The notes: generated by a model not told the origin, from the sequence alone. Shown: positions 22,962 through 31,572, counted from the stretch's first letter. The stretch: 42,569 nt of DNA from Candidatus Methanoxibalbensis ujae (GCA_026134085.1 JAOQIN010000013.1:1-42569), one strand, 5' to 3'. Program-made: numbers and translations.

Positions 22962-24383
22962 ATGAGCGATAAAACCGATTTAAATGAGGGCGAGATTATA
23001 GACTACCTTTACAAAGTGATGGACAACAGATTTGTGAGCTTCATCCTGAAAGAGATGACTGAAGTGAAAAAACTGGAGAGGGCATTTGGCATATATGCAG
23101 GTGTTATAAAGCCAAAAGGTGTTAGGGAAAAACTGCACGCGAAAATTGTGGGAGAGGCTCTTGAAAAAGGAGCTGAAAAATTTGGCGCAAGCCCAGATAT
23201 GATTAAAAATTTTCTCAAGGATCCCTATATGCGGAAGGGTTTTGCAGTGGTAATAAGGAGTATTGCAGAATATGGCATCACAAAGCCTCAGAGACTGATT
23301 GCCCCTTTCATGGTTGTATGGGATTTCACAAAACAATGCAATCTCAAATGCAGGCACTGCTATGCCGATGTGACATCGTATCCGGCGCCAGATGAGTTGA
23401 CTCTGAAGGAAAAATCGAATGTTGTTGATCAACTTGATGAGGCTGGAGTTGCTGCAATATCCTTCTCAGGAGGTGAACCTCTGATAAACAGAGACTTCTG
23501 GGAGGTTGCTGAGTATGCCGCCTCAAAAGGTTTTTACATTTCAGTTGCAACAAATGGGACATTGATTTCGGAGAAAGTTGCAAAAAGGATGAAAGAAGTT
23601 GGAATAAGATATGTGGAAATAAGTTTAGATGGGCCGAATGCTGAAATTCATGACGAATTTAGAGGCGTTAAGGGGGCATTCAATGCCACCATCAGGGGGA
23701 TAAAAAACGCTAAGGCTGCCGGCTTGGATGTGGGCATCGCCACCACCGCAACGCATGAAAATTCGGATTCTATTCCTGAAATATTGAAGCTTGCCAGAGA
23801 GTTAAAGGTGGATAGAGTTATAGTTTTTGATTTCATACCAACAGGACGGGGAAAAGAGATAGTTTATGAAGATCTCACCCCTGTGGAGAGGGAAAAACTT
23901 ATGAAATACCTGTACGGAGAATGGCAAAAAGGTGACATGCAAATTTTCTCCACCTGTCCTGCATATGCAAGAATATCCATAACCGCGATGGATAAGGGTA
24001 CTGGCGAGAAGGTCTCGCCCACGCATTTTGCTGAAATGGAGATACCAGAGGAATTTGGTGGCGCTGCCAAAGCCCTAACGGAATTCATAGGAGGATGTGG
24101 AGCAGGTCGCATATACTGCTCAATAGAGCATAATGGCGATATACAGCCCTGTGTGTTCATGCCGATTAAAGTGGGCGATGTCATAAAAGACGGATTTGTG
24201 AATGTGTGGAAGAACAGCGAGGTTTTAAGTAAGCTCAGGGATAGAGATGCTGAAAATTATGCATGCCATACCTGCCAGTTCAGATATGTGTGTGGAGGAT
24301 GCAGAGCGAGGGCGTACGCATATTATGGCGATATCCTTGCTCCTGATCCCGGATGCATAATAATGGAGAAGGAGAGGGATTGA
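22962..24383 (+). CDS. Radical SAM/SPASM domain protein (AhbC/NirJ-like group, substrate unknown)
   Basis: 473 residues from the ATG at 22962, chosen because AGGGAG lies 10 nt upstream; a GTG at 22956 is too close to it. The radical SAM cluster motif is CNLKCRHC near residue 128. FSGGEPL and ISLDGPN are typical SAM-binding segments. The C-terminal SPASM region has CGAGRIYC, then QPCVF, then CHTCQFRYVCGGC and a final PGC, enough cysteines for two auxiliary clusters. About 115 residues precede the radical SAM core, an unusual extension with no recognised domain. The family includes haem-synthesis AhbC/AhbD, NirJ and peptide-modifying enzymes; the substrate cannot be read here. Confidence 0.88.
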   Translation: MSDKTDLNEGEIIDYLYKVMDNRFVSFILKEMTEVKKLERAFGIYAGVIKPKGVREKLHAKIVGEALEKGAEKFGASPDMIKNFLKDPYMRKGFAVVIRSIAEYGITKPQRLIAPFMVVWDFTKQCNLKCRHCYADVTSYPAPDELTLKEKSNVVDQLDEAGVAAISFSGGEPLINRDFWEVAEYAASKGFYISVATNGTLISEKVAKRMKEVGIRYVEISLDGPNAEIHDEFRGVKGAFNATIRGIKNAKAAGLDVGIATTATHENSDSIPEILKLARELKVDRVIVFDFIPTGRGKEIVYEDLTPVEREKLMKYLYGEWQKGDMQIFSTCPAYARISITAMDKGTGEKVSPTHFAEMEIPEEFGGAAKALTEFIGGCGAGRIYCSIEHNGDIQPCVFMPIKVGDVIKDGFVNVWKNSEVLSKLRDRDAENYACHTCQFRYVCGGCRARAYAYYGDILAPDPGCIIMEKERD

Positions 24384-24840
24384 AAAACTTAACCTTTCAA
24401 AGAGGTGAAATGAGAATTCTCTTTCCTCCAACCATCAGTGCGAAACTGTTGTCAACCTCCATCTGGCTTGGCGTATCTTGCTTCGTGATAAACATGATGT
24501 GAAAATTGTTGATTAAATTGTTGATTATCTGGCAGAGCACCTATGAAAGGGTTGAGATGCAGAACTTCATATGTTTCACATCTCCTCCAATACTTCCTCC
24601 CGCTATAAAGCTGGTTAAAAAGGTTTCCACGATGCCAACTTCAACCTGTGCAATCTCTTTAAAACCGATCGGACCTCCACCACTGCCATCCTGTGCTGAC
24701 AGATGAATGACAGTCTGCCTATGATGAGGAGTTATGCACTATCACAATTATGCGTCATAATACAAGTATGCCCTAATGCCACTGAGAGGTGGTGACGGGC
24801 AGCTGCTGCGACGCTGCGACGCTGCAACGCTGCGACAGCC
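24384..24840. other. Intergenic stretch with possible gene remnant and 8-bp tandem repeat
   Basis: No intact gene is seen. On the minus strand about 24549-24716 reads SAQDGSGGGPIGFKEIAQVE followed by VGIVETFLTSFIAGGSIGG without a start codon, resembling a piece of a Gly-rich secreted protein. The tandem repeat at 24805-24836 lies just before the DsrE gene promoter. Confidence 0.35.
24805..24836. repeat. Tandem repeat, 4 x 8 bp (GCTGCGAC)
   Basis: Four head-to-tail copies of GCTGCGAC, the third with one change (GCTGCAAC). The array ends about 20 bp upstream of the TATA box of the DsrE-like gene. It may be simple slippage or a regulator binding array. Confidence 0.7.
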
Positions 24841-24853
24841 ATGAAAAAGGGAA

Positions 24854-24863
24854 AAATATATAA
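24854..24863 (+). promoter_or_regulatory. TATA box of the DsrE-like gene
   Basis: AAATATATAA is preceded by an A/G-rich BRE-like run. It predicts a transcript start near 24883-24886, which excludes the ATG at 24841 and supports starts at 24889 or nearby. Confidence 0.6.
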
Positions 24864-24888
24864 GCCGGAGGGAGCAAGTGTGTGGGTG

Positions 24889-25293
24889 ATGATGCATGAG
24901 ATAACGCATGATATGATAATAATATGCAAGGAAGGGACAGTTAACTCATATATGAGTGGTCTTGTTGTTGCGATAAATGCGAAGAAGAACGGCGAAGATG
25001 TTGCGGTTGTATTCATGCAGGAAGGTCTGATAGCACTTGCGAAGCGGAGATTCAGGTGGCTGCCGATTATTGAGGAAGATGCTGATAAAATAAAGGAGAA
25101 CGCCGACAAAATGGGTGTTCCAGCAGACCCGATTAAGCTTGTTAAGCGTGCGAAAGATGCAGGTGTTCCTCTATACGCATGCTACGCATGGGTCAAGCTC
25201 ACAAAAATTCAGATTCCTGAGGGATTGGAGAAAATTGAGTTGAAAGACCTTGTCAGGGCGATGAGCAGGGCGAAGCAGGTGATCACTCTCTGA
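24889..25293 (+). CDS. DsrE/DsrF-like family protein
   Basis: 134 residues from the ATG at 24889. Other in-frame starts are GTG 24880 (GGAGGG 8 nt upstream), ATG 24892 and ATG 24913; the ATG at 24841 lies upstream of the TATA box. The sequence fits the DsrE fold: MIIICKEGTVNSYMSGLVVA, then GEDVAVVFMQEGLIAL, and a Cys in GVPLYACYAWVK at the place where DsrE-type proteins often carry their active cysteine. Members act in sulfur relay or peroxiredoxin-like roles. No other sulfur-metabolism gene is next to it, so its role is open. Confidence 0.8.
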   Translation: MMHEITHDMIIICKEGTVNSYMSGLVVAINAKKNGEDVAVVFMQEGLIALAKRRFRWLPIIEEDADKIKENADKMGVPADPIKLVKRAKDAGVPLYACYAWVKLTKIQIPEGLEKIELKDLVRAMSRAKQVITL

Positions 25294-25324
25294 CCACCGG
25301 CGTCCTGTTTCATTTTTCATTTTT

Positions 25325-25924
25325 TCATGGTAATGCTGTGTCGTTCAGGCAGCGAGCGATGTGTTTTTCAACAACATTCAGGACATTTGCTGCGATTGTT
25401 GAGACGTTTTCAGTTGCCGATATTTTTGTCCACGCGCACGGAAACCGCTCATCAATCATCCTCTCATAGAGCTTTTGAACCCTCCTCAAAAATTGCGCAT
25501 TTTCAAATCTGCTGCTGTCTTTCTTTCTGCGAAGCGCCTCATCCACGGGTATATGAAGATAGAACAGCACATCAGGCGTGGGAAGGCTCAACAGACGAAT
25601 GATATCTTTCGCCTTTTCATAACTGAAGGAAGAGGCGCACTGATACGCGATTGTTGATGGATAATACCGATCAACAATAACTATTTGATAGCGAGAGAGA
25701 TCTGCAAGATCTTTCATAATATCGCATAAAAATAAGAGGAACTGTTCCTCAACACTCATTTCACAGCGTTTATGCAGAAATTCATTTATAATTGTGCCAT
25801 ACCTTCCTGATATGTCAGGATAAGAGCGCATAATTACACTGTATTTGCGCTTTATGTTCTCATACAGGATTTTTGACTGAGTGCTCTTGGAAGCGCCGTC
25901 AATCCCCTCAAATACAATCAGCAT
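25325..25924 (-). CDS. tmk: Thymidylate kinase
   Basis: 199 residues from the ATG at 25924 (MLIVFEGIDGASKSTQ), the normal family start; the open frame extends 13 codons further. The P-loop reads GIDGASKST, where the glycine before lysine is Ser. The DRY-type motif is VIVDRYYPSTIAYQ, followed by PTPDVLFYLHIPVDEAL and a lid region RRKKDSSRFE. It phosphorylates dTMP to dTDP. It is divergent from the pilin-like gene at 25992, with a shared AT-rich box between. A related deoxynucleoside kinase is possible, given the P-loop change. Confidence 0.85.
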   Translation of the reverse strand: MLIVFEGIDGASKSTQSKILYENIKRKYSVIMRSYPDISGRYGTIINEFLHKRCEMSVEEQFLLFLCDIMKDLADLSRYQIVIVDRYYPSTIAYQCASSFSYEKAKDIIRLLSLPTPDVLFYLHIPVDEALRRKKDSSRFENAQFLRRVQKLYERMIDERFPCAWTKISATENVSTIAANVLNVVEKHIARCLNDTALP

Positions 25925-25942
25925 TCCGCCCTTTATTATTTT

Positions 25943-25955
25943 CAAATATTTTAAG
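25943..25955. promoter_or_regulatory. Shared AT-rich promoter box between divergent tmk and pilin-like genes
   Basis: CAAATATTTTAAG can be read as a TATA box on either strand. Its centre (about 25949) is 25 nt from the tmk ATG, a leaderless distance, and 43 nt from the first pilin ATG. Confidence 0.45.
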
Positions 25956-25991
25956 TTGTTCACAAATTATTTCACGCATCACGATGCACAT

Positions 25992-26675
25992 ATGCAGATG
26001 GAAAAGGGGCAGATGAGCGTTGATTTCATGATTGCGACGACAGTTCTCATATTCGGAATCTCGCTCATAATCACGCAGATACCCATGCTTTTTGCTCCTC
26101 TCCTGACAATCTCAACGGACATTCACGCAGTCGCATACAGAACAAGCATGATTCTTGTCGAGGATGCAGGCATATACTGCGAGAACGGGAGCATCACATC
26201 AGCCTGGGAAGACCCCGAAAAGAACGCCTGGAATTTTTCTCAATATCTGCGGAACAGAAGGAATTACCTCTCAAATGTCCGAAGGATAGGGCTCGCGATG
26301 AACGCACCTGTTTGGTCTTCTCACGAGGATACGGTTCCCAACAACCTTTCCATGAGAAAAATACAGGCTTTGCAGGATTGGTGGGATGACAGTGCAAACA
26401 GAAGCATGCTCTGGGAAAAACTCGGTCTTCTCGTCTCTTACAATGGGGATCCCGTGAATTATTCTTTTAATATCTCTCTCAAAAGCTTCAACAACATGCT
26501 GATTTGGAATCACTCTGCTGGCAAACCGCTACTGCAAATAGGCCATCCCATTCCAACAGGTGCAACGGTGGAGAGAATAGAGCGGATTGTTGCGATTGAC
26601 GATTGCAGAAATCTCGGCATGAGAATAGGAGATAATGAATGCTGTGGGATATTAGAGGTGTGTATCTGGAAATGA
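25992..26675 (+). CDS. Type IV pilin-like secreted protein (resembles haloarchaeal DUF7287)
   Basis: About 227 residues from the ATG at 25992 (a second ATG is at 25998). The N-terminus MQMEKGQMSVDFMIATTVLI has a class III signal: a charged run ending in Gly, predicted cleavage after KG, then a hydrophobic helix. The rest is extracellular with four Cys near the C-terminus (DDCRN, NECCG, EVCIWK) and N-glycosylation sequons (NRS, NYS, NIS). Halophilic archaea have paired small proteins of this type beside pilus assembly genes. No PilB/PilC gene lies in this window. It is followed 6 nt later by a second pilin-like gene. Confidence 0.7.
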   Translation: MQMEKGQMSVDFMIATTVLIFGISLIITQIPMLFAPLLTISTDIHAVAYRTSMILVEDAGIYCENGSITSAWEDPEKNAWNFSQYLRNRRNYLSNVRRIGLAMNAPVWSSHEDTVPNNLSMRKIQALQDWWDDSANRSMLWEKLGLLVSYNGDPVNYSFNISLKSFNNMLIWNHSAGKPLLQIGHPIPTGATVERIERIVAIDDCRNLGMRIGDNECCGILEVCIWK

Positions 26676-26681
26676 GAGGAA

Positions 26682-27152
26682 ATGAGAGGGAAAGAGACGA
26701 GAGGACAAATGCACACAGTAGAGGCACTGCTCGCATTGATCATTCTCATCGGCGCGGTGGCATACGCATCTCAGACAGCACCAAAGCAGATTTGCACGGG
26801 CGAAGAAAGAACACAGTTGTATCTATATGGAAGGGACTTCCTCAACATCCTTGACATGGAACACGGCGACCACACAAGCTGGCTTTACCACCAGATCAGC
26901 GGAACAGTGAACGGAAGCAGATGGAACGCAGCCGAAAACATCATAAATGAGTGGAATAAAACTTCTCTCCCCTCAAAAGGAGTGTTCTGTAAGGTTGAAA
27001 TTATAAATTTAACGGAAAAAGGGATCAATGTTGTGAATTTTAGTGCTGGAGAACCCTCAGAAGACGCAGTTACAATCTCAAAAATAGTTACAATTGTAAA
27101 TCCGCCTTATGTGGAGATTTACGAAGTGAGACTCACACTTTGGTATGCGTAA
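26682..27152 (+). CDS. Type IV pilin-like secreted protein (resembles haloarchaeal DUF7288)
   Basis: 156 residues. The N-terminus MRGKETRGQMHTVEALLALI contains an RG-cleavage site followed by a hydrophobic helix (LLALIILIGAVAYASQ). The GQxHTxEAL pattern is, to my knowledge, shared with haloarchaeal DUF7288 proteins. The body carries several N-x-S/T sequons (NGS, NKT, NLT, NFS) and two Cys. It starts 6 nt after the previous pilin-like gene with GAGAGGAA as ribosome site, so the pair is co-translated. They may be minor pilins of one surface structure. Confidence 0.7.
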   Translation: MRGKETRGQMHTVEALLALIILIGAVAYASQTAPKQICTGEERTQLYLYGRDFLNILDMEHGDHTSWLYHQISGTVNGSRWNAAENIINEWNKTSLPSKGVFCKVEIINLTEKGINVVNFSAGEPSEDAVTISKIVTIVNPPYVEIYEVRLTLWYA

Positions 27153-27227
27153 GGGGCGATTTATATTCTCGAGCAACTGATACATTGTCTTTTCTGCATT
27201 TTCAACAATCAGACTTCAAACCTTTTC

Positions 27228-27275
27228 TCTTTATTGCTTATTATTTGTTTTTCGTTTTTTATTATTTTGTTCGGA
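27228..27275 (+). terminator. T-rich terminator-like stretch after the pilin-like pair
   Basis: The segment carries repeated T runs (TTATTATTTGTTTTTCGTTTTTTATTATTTTG region). Archaeal intrinsic termination uses such oligo-T stretches on the non-template strand. It is the only strong one downstream of the pair. Confidence 0.45.
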
Positions 27276-27433
27276 TATTTTGTGTCATTCTTATTCCTTT
27301 AACATCGGTTTCTTCATAGCGAATAAAATAAACGAGCGGAAACGAGCGGATATGAGCATCGCAAAAAACCGAAAAGTTTAAATGATAAACCTTGCCCTAC
27401 GAATAAGGGCGGCGGGTGACGGCAGGTGTGAAT

Positions 27434-28534
27434 ATGAATATGAGAAGTGTGAGATATATTGACAGGATAATGGAGAATGTGAGGCAGGTGAAGGAAGAGG
27501 ACATAGTGGATCTGTATAATGACATTCATGAAGCCGATTGCATTATACTTGTGGGCGAGGGTCGCTCGCAAGGTGCGCTGCTTATAGGGATGGGTCAGAT
27601 AAACAAGACAGTGCGTCTTATAGAGGATGTTGATTTTCCGGGCAGGAACATAATAGATGCGGCGCCTAGGCTGGAGCGCATGCACCGGTGCATTGTTGTT
27701 CTTGTGAATTCAGGAAGTGGAGAGACGACCATACCGAAGATTGTTGTCAAGGAGCTCTCCGAGTATATAGAGAAGACGAAGAGCGAGAAGTTCAAAATAC
27801 ATGCTGTCGTTTCAGACCCAATGTCATCAGTGGGGAGGATTTGTGAGAAGCCTTTTGGAAATGTGCTTGTGCTCAAAGGCAGAAATTTGAAGGAGACAAA
27901 TGATTTTGCAAGTCATGGCATAATGAACGATGTTTATGAACTGGGAAGCATGCTGATATTTCAGAAAATAAAGGAGCATATAATCAATCAGGCGCCACCA
28001 GAAGGCATAAAAGAGGATATACTGCGTGAGGGGGATGTTGTGCGGGACATCGTGCATGAGTTCATAAACTCTCCAATGTATGAGAACATAATCTCAAATC
28101 TTGAGAGGAGGAGCCACATCACAATAGGAGGTCTCGGTCCTGCGAGGCATGTTGCGACGATGACGGCGATAAGGCTTCAGCATGTGAAACGTGCGATAGG
28201 TGATGACGCATATCCTGCAGGTCCGTTCGCACCGAAACCTCGTGCTGGAGATCTGCTGATGCTCATATCATGGTCGGGAGAAACTCTTCCACTGCTTGAG
28301 TGGTGCAAAATTCATAAAAATGTCGGAGCGTTCGTGTATTCAATTGTTGGCAACTATTCAACGCTTTCAGAACATTCAGAGAGTTTCATACTGAACGCGC
28401 CCGCATCAGTCTTCTATGAGCGAGCGGCATTCGCACTCAGCCCGCTTCCCATTCATCTCGTTGAAAGATTGAAAGAGAGGGGATTTGAGCTTCCCGATTA
28501 CATCATGCGCTGGTTCCACTCCGAAACCGAGTAG
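27434..28534 (+). CDS. Double-SIS domain protein (sugar-phosphate isomerase-like)
   Basis: 366 residues from the ATG at 27434, with GGTG 8 nt upstream; an earlier GTG at 27416 is less likely. Two SIS domains are visible. The first has VGEGRSQGALL and LVNSGSGETTIPKIV, the second IGGLGPARHVATM and LISWSGETLPLLEW. The serine/threonine runs SGSGETT and SWSGET are phosphosugar-binding loops. Single-SIS archaeal proteins include 6-phospho-3-hexuloisomerase, and double-SIS ones include glucosamine-6-phosphate-type or phosphoglucose/mannose isomerases. The exact sugar is not clear. A box GTTTAAAT near 27376 may be the promoter. Confidence 0.8.
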   Translation: MNMRSVRYIDRIMENVRQVKEEDIVDLYNDIHEADCIILVGEGRSQGALLIGMGQINKTVRLIEDVDFPGRNIIDAAPRLERMHRCIVVLVNSGSGETTIPKIVVKELSEYIEKTKSEKFKIHAVVSDPMSSVGRICEKPFGNVLVLKGRNLKETNDFASHGIMNDVYELGSMLIFQKIKEHIINQAPPEGIKEDILREGDVVRDIVHEFINSPMYENIISNLERRSHITIGGLGPARHVATMTAIRLQHVKRAIGDDAYPAGPFAPKPRAGDLLMLISWSGETLPLLEWCKIHKNVGAFVYSIVGNYSTLSEHSESFILNAPASVFYERAAFALSPLPIHLVERLKERGFELPDYIMRWFHSETE

Positions 28535-28674
28535 TTCACCATGAGCGCTCCGTAACGGAGGAAAACAAAAGGAGAGGTCAGGCGACAACCATACGATGCG
28601 GATCATCCCATCCGATGTGGATATTCCGGATGTTATCCTGATCTCAGCCCGGACCTCAGCCCGGAGGCGCGGGA

Positions 28675-28776
28675 TGCGGGGGGCGTGATTTGAACACGCG
28701 AACCCCTACGGGACAGGGTATCTCAGCACACAGTGCTCCTAAGCCCTGCGCCTTTTCCATGCTCGGCAACCCCCGC
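28675..28776 (-). tRNA. tRNA-Leu (anticodon TAG) with an 18-nt intron
   Basis: The acceptor stem GCGGGGG pairs with CCCCCGC plus discriminator A. The long variable arm TCCCGTAGGGG marks a class II tRNA. The T arm is GCGTG TTCAAAT CACGC. Read straight through, the anticodon arm fails; removing 18 nt after position 37 gives CAGGG-CTTAGGA-CCCTG with anticodon TAG. The intron is at 28720-28737. Mature length is 84 nt. CCA is not encoded. Confidence 0.93.
28720..28737 (-). other. tRNA-Leu intron at canonical position 37/38
   Basis: The 18 nt AGCACTGTGTGCTGAGAT can form its own hairpin (AGCAC/GTGCT with a 3-nt loop). This fits the bulge-helix-bulge structure cut by archaeal splicing endonuclease. 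The site between 37 and 38 is the canonical one. Confidence 0.85.
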
Positions 28777-28931
28777 TTTATTATATTTGTTCTGATACTT
28801 TCTATCTCACGGCATATATTGCCAGCACGGCGAAAGAATCAAAAAGAGAGCACGGCATATTCATGACTGGCGCAGCGTGGCATATGGGCACCTGCACAGG
28901 CGCATCTTGGAGGAGCGGTGGTGAAACAGAG

Positions 28932-29453
28932 ATGAATCTGCGGAGGGCGGTTCTGCTGTCGTCAAACGCTGAAGGCTGCACGAAGTTGAATGCATTTGAC
29001 AACGCACTGCTGAATGCCGGCATAGGAAATGCCAATCTGGTCAGGTTGAGCAGTGTCGTCCCTGAAAATGTGGAATGGTTGAATGATGTCCCGGATTTTC
29101 CCATGGGCACAGTTCTTTTCGCAGTTTACTCACATATAGAGAGCGATGAGGAGGGTTCAAGAATAAGCGCAGCAGTGGGCGTGGGAATTCGCTCCTCAAA
29201 AGAAATGTTCTTTCACGGAGGCTGTTCCGAGAGTTCCGGGATACACAGCAGTGGCGGCGCGGGTGGCGGCTTGATATATGAGTTCTCAGGATTCTGCGAC
29301 GCTGAATATGCTGCCAGAAAGGTGAAAGAGATGTTGAGCGAGGGTTTCGCGGTGAGAGATTGGAAGATAAGCGAGATAAAAGTGGCAGTGGCTGAGCACA
29401 CAGTCAGAAAGAAGCCAGGATGCGCACTCGCAGCTGTTGTGTTCTTTCCCTGA
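28932..29453 (+). CDS. pdaD: Pyruvoyl-dependent arginine decarboxylase
   Basis: 173 residues from the ATG at 28932, with GGTGG upstream; the frame is open to 28863. The family signatures are present: AFDNALLNAGIGNANL, then LVRLSSVVPE, where self-cleavage between Ser40 and Ser41 makes the pyruvoyl group, then FPMGTVLFAVYSH. The C-terminal half has AEHTVRKKPGCALAAVVFF. The enzyme makes agmatine from arginine, for polyamine synthesis and for agmatidine in archaeal tRNA-Ile2. It converges with the AOR gene. Confidence 0.93.
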   Translation: MNLRRAVLLSSNAEGCTKLNAFDNALLNAGIGNANLVRLSSVVPENVEWLNDVPDFPMGTVLFAVYSHIESDEEGSRISAAVGVGIRSSKEMFFHGGCSESSGIHSSGGAGGGLIYEFSGFCDAEYAARKVKEMLSEGFAVRDWKISEIKVAVAEHTVRKKPGCALAAVVFFP

Positions 29454-29479
29454 ACCTCAACTGCGGCATGCGGCAGAGA

Positions 29480-31267
29480 CTACATCATCCGCATTGTTTG
29501 GGAGGATTGGTAATCCAGCAACTCTTTCATTTTTTGCTGGAAATAAGCGAGAGCATCTCTGAAATATTCCTCCTTAAGCATGCCGAGTGGTGATGAGGTC
29601 TCATATATACGCCTGGGAATGCGTAATTTTTCAAAAGAGAATCCTTCTCTCAGTTTAAATGCGTATTTTGAGCGATGAATTTCTGTGCCTATTCTTTCCA
29701 AATCTTTTTCTGTCATGTTTATGCCGACGCATTTCAGTGCATCTATGACCACATCGCGCTTGTAAATCTCGCGGGAGAAAAAGCAGATTACGAGACTTGA
29801 AAGTATCTGACGCCATCTCTCCTCATCTATGAGGCGGTCGATGAGCTCTTCAGGCGGAAGCACTTTCTTCACCTTCTGATCAACTGAATATCCCGCGTTA
29901 TCCAGATGGCCGTGTCTTGCACCTATGAGAGCGCCGATATGGCATCCATATCCTGTATGATAGCCCGGCATCTCATTTCCCGAGAGAGAGAGGGCGAAAT
30001 CCTCTCCTCCATATATGGAGGATGCGTGTTCAACGCCGCGTGCGAGAGCAGCGTAGAATTCGTTGTGCTGTGTCACAATTTTCATGACGGCATCCGCATA
30101 TGCGAGCCAGTCTCCCCATTTGAGTATGATGCCGTCTGTATCACGCTCTGATATCAGTCCGCGCTCAAGCGCTTCTGTCGCCCATGCGAGGACAACTCCA
30201 ACACTCATCGCATCAATTCCGAGAGCGTCCACACGATCCTTAAGTCTGAGGAGGTCGGCTGCGTTTTTCAATCCGAGCATTGCGCCCAACGCATATATGG
30301 GTTCGTAGTCGTATGCGATCATGGATGTCTTGTAGAAGTATGGCACATCCTCATAAGGCTCCCTGAGCGCTGCGATATGAATACATGCAACAGGACAATG
30401 AGAGCATGCTATGCGCCTGCCCAGATAATAAGATGCGAGATGTTCGCCTGATATCTCCTCAGCCTTCTCAGGGCGAGCTTCACGCAGGTTCAGGGATGGG
30501 AGTGCGCCGAGCTCCGTCAGCGGAAGGACATTCTGCGCGGTTCCCAGGTCGTGATACTTCTTCATAGCATCTGAAGTCGTCGCTTTGTCATATATGTGGC
30601 GATATACCCTGCGGTATTCCCTTATTTCTGGCTTGGGAAGTCCTCTTCTTCCCGAGACGACGACCGCCTTCAAGTTTTTCGCACCGAAGACAGCGCCGAG
30701 ACCGAGACGGCCGAAGCATCTGTAAGTCTCCGTTGTGACATTTGCATACGATACGAGACGCTCACCGGCGGGCCCTATACGCATTATCGTGCGGACACCT
30801 GCACCACTCTCCGCCTCCCTTATGACACGCCCCGCAATGATGCTGTTCATTCCCCAGAGAGCTCTCGCATCTCTGAAGAAAACGCGTGCACCATGTATCG
30901 CGACATACACCGGAAAATCACTCGCACCTTTTATGACGATCGCACCATATCCTGCCATCCTTATCGCAACTGCACTCCTTCCACCTGCATGACTCTCTCC
31001 CAAATTGCCTGTGTGTGGAGATTTGAACACCGCAACAGTCTTTGATGCGAGCGGAAAATATCCAGTAAGAGGTCCTACCGCGAATATTATTGGGTTTTCT
31101 CCGCTCAGCGGATCAGCTCCTCTGGGACATTCCTCATGCAACAGCTGCGTTGCAACACCAATGCCTCCTATATACTTCTCAAACAGGTCCTCCCTCTTCT
31201 CCACCCAAAAACGACGCTTCGTCAGGTCTATATGAAGCACATTCACAATCGGGTCTCCTTCAAGCAT
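29480..31267 (-). CDS. Tungsten-containing aldehyde:ferredoxin oxidoreductase
   Basis: 595 residues from the ATG at 31267 (GGTGA 6 nt upstream; the frame is open to 31309). The AOR layout is complete: N-terminal HIDLTKRRFWVEK and EKYIGGIGVATQLL, then NPIIFAVGPLTG, and GRSAVAIRMAGYGAIVIKGAS for tungstopterin binding. The [4Fe-4S] cysteines are in CSHCPVAC with a further Cys in the C-terminal domain. It oxidises aldehydes to acids with ferredoxin as acceptor. The subfamily (AOR, FOR, GOR, WOR) cannot be fixed from motifs alone. No moaD-like or ferredoxin partner is adjacent. Confidence 0.92.
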   Translation of the reverse strand: MLEGDPIVNVLHIDLTKRRFWVEKREDLFEKYIGGIGVATQLLHEECPRGADPLSGENPIIFAVGPLTGYFPLASKTVAVFKSPHTGNLGESHAGGRSAVAIRMAGYGAIVIKGASDFPVYVAIHGARVFFRDARALWGMNSIIAGRVIREAESGAGVRTIMRIGPAGERLVSYANVTTETYRCFGRLGLGAVFGAKNLKAVVVSGRRGLPKPEIREYRRVYRHIYDKATTSDAMKKYHDLGTAQNVLPLTELGALPSLNLREARPEKAEEISGEHLASYYLGRRIACSHCPVACIHIAALREPYEDVPYFYKTSMIAYDYEPIYALGAMLGLKNAADLLRLKDRVDALGIDAMSVGVVLAWATEALERGLISERDTDGIILKWGDWLAYADAVMKIVTQHNEFYAALARGVEHASSIYGGEDFALSLSGNEMPGYHTGYGCHIGALIGARHGHLDNAGYSVDQKVKKVLPPEELIDRLIDEERWRQILSSLVICFFSREIYKRDVVIDALKCVGINMTEKDLERIGTEIHRSKYAFKLREGFSFEKLRIPRRIYETSSPLGMLKEEYFRDALAYFQQKMKELLDYQSSQTMRMM

Positions 31268-31562
31268 GCTCATCACCTTTTTCCGCGCACGCATCCACAG
31301 CGCACGCATTTTTCAACTGCTTGCACATTCTATGCATCATATGGCAAAGTTTTGCCGGGCGTATTGAGAGCTATATTATTTCAGCTTCTTTTTAACTTTC
31401 CATGCTTGAATTTTTTTTAAACTGCTTCTGTTCTTCTTCCCAAGAAGGTGCCGTTATGTGGCTGCCCAGCACTTCACTTCCATATCTTCCCCGAAGGGGG
31501 AGATGACTGCTGCGTTGAGAGGTGCGTTTATTGGAGTAAGCGCATGCGCAGTGCGGCGCAGT

Positions 31563-31572
31563 GTTTATAATC
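31563..31572 (+). promoter_or_regulatory. TATA box of alaS
   Basis: GTTTATAATC is centred about 34 nt before the alaS ATG at 31602 and predicts a very short leader. The rest of the 31310-31601 gap holds a small hairpin (CCCCGAAGGGGG, near 31482) and no gene. Confidence 0.5.

Noticed and set aside
28720-28737. Frame-breaking insertion making tRNA-Leu a pseudogene
   Set aside because: The extra bases sit exactly at position 37/38 and self-pair, so an intron explains them.
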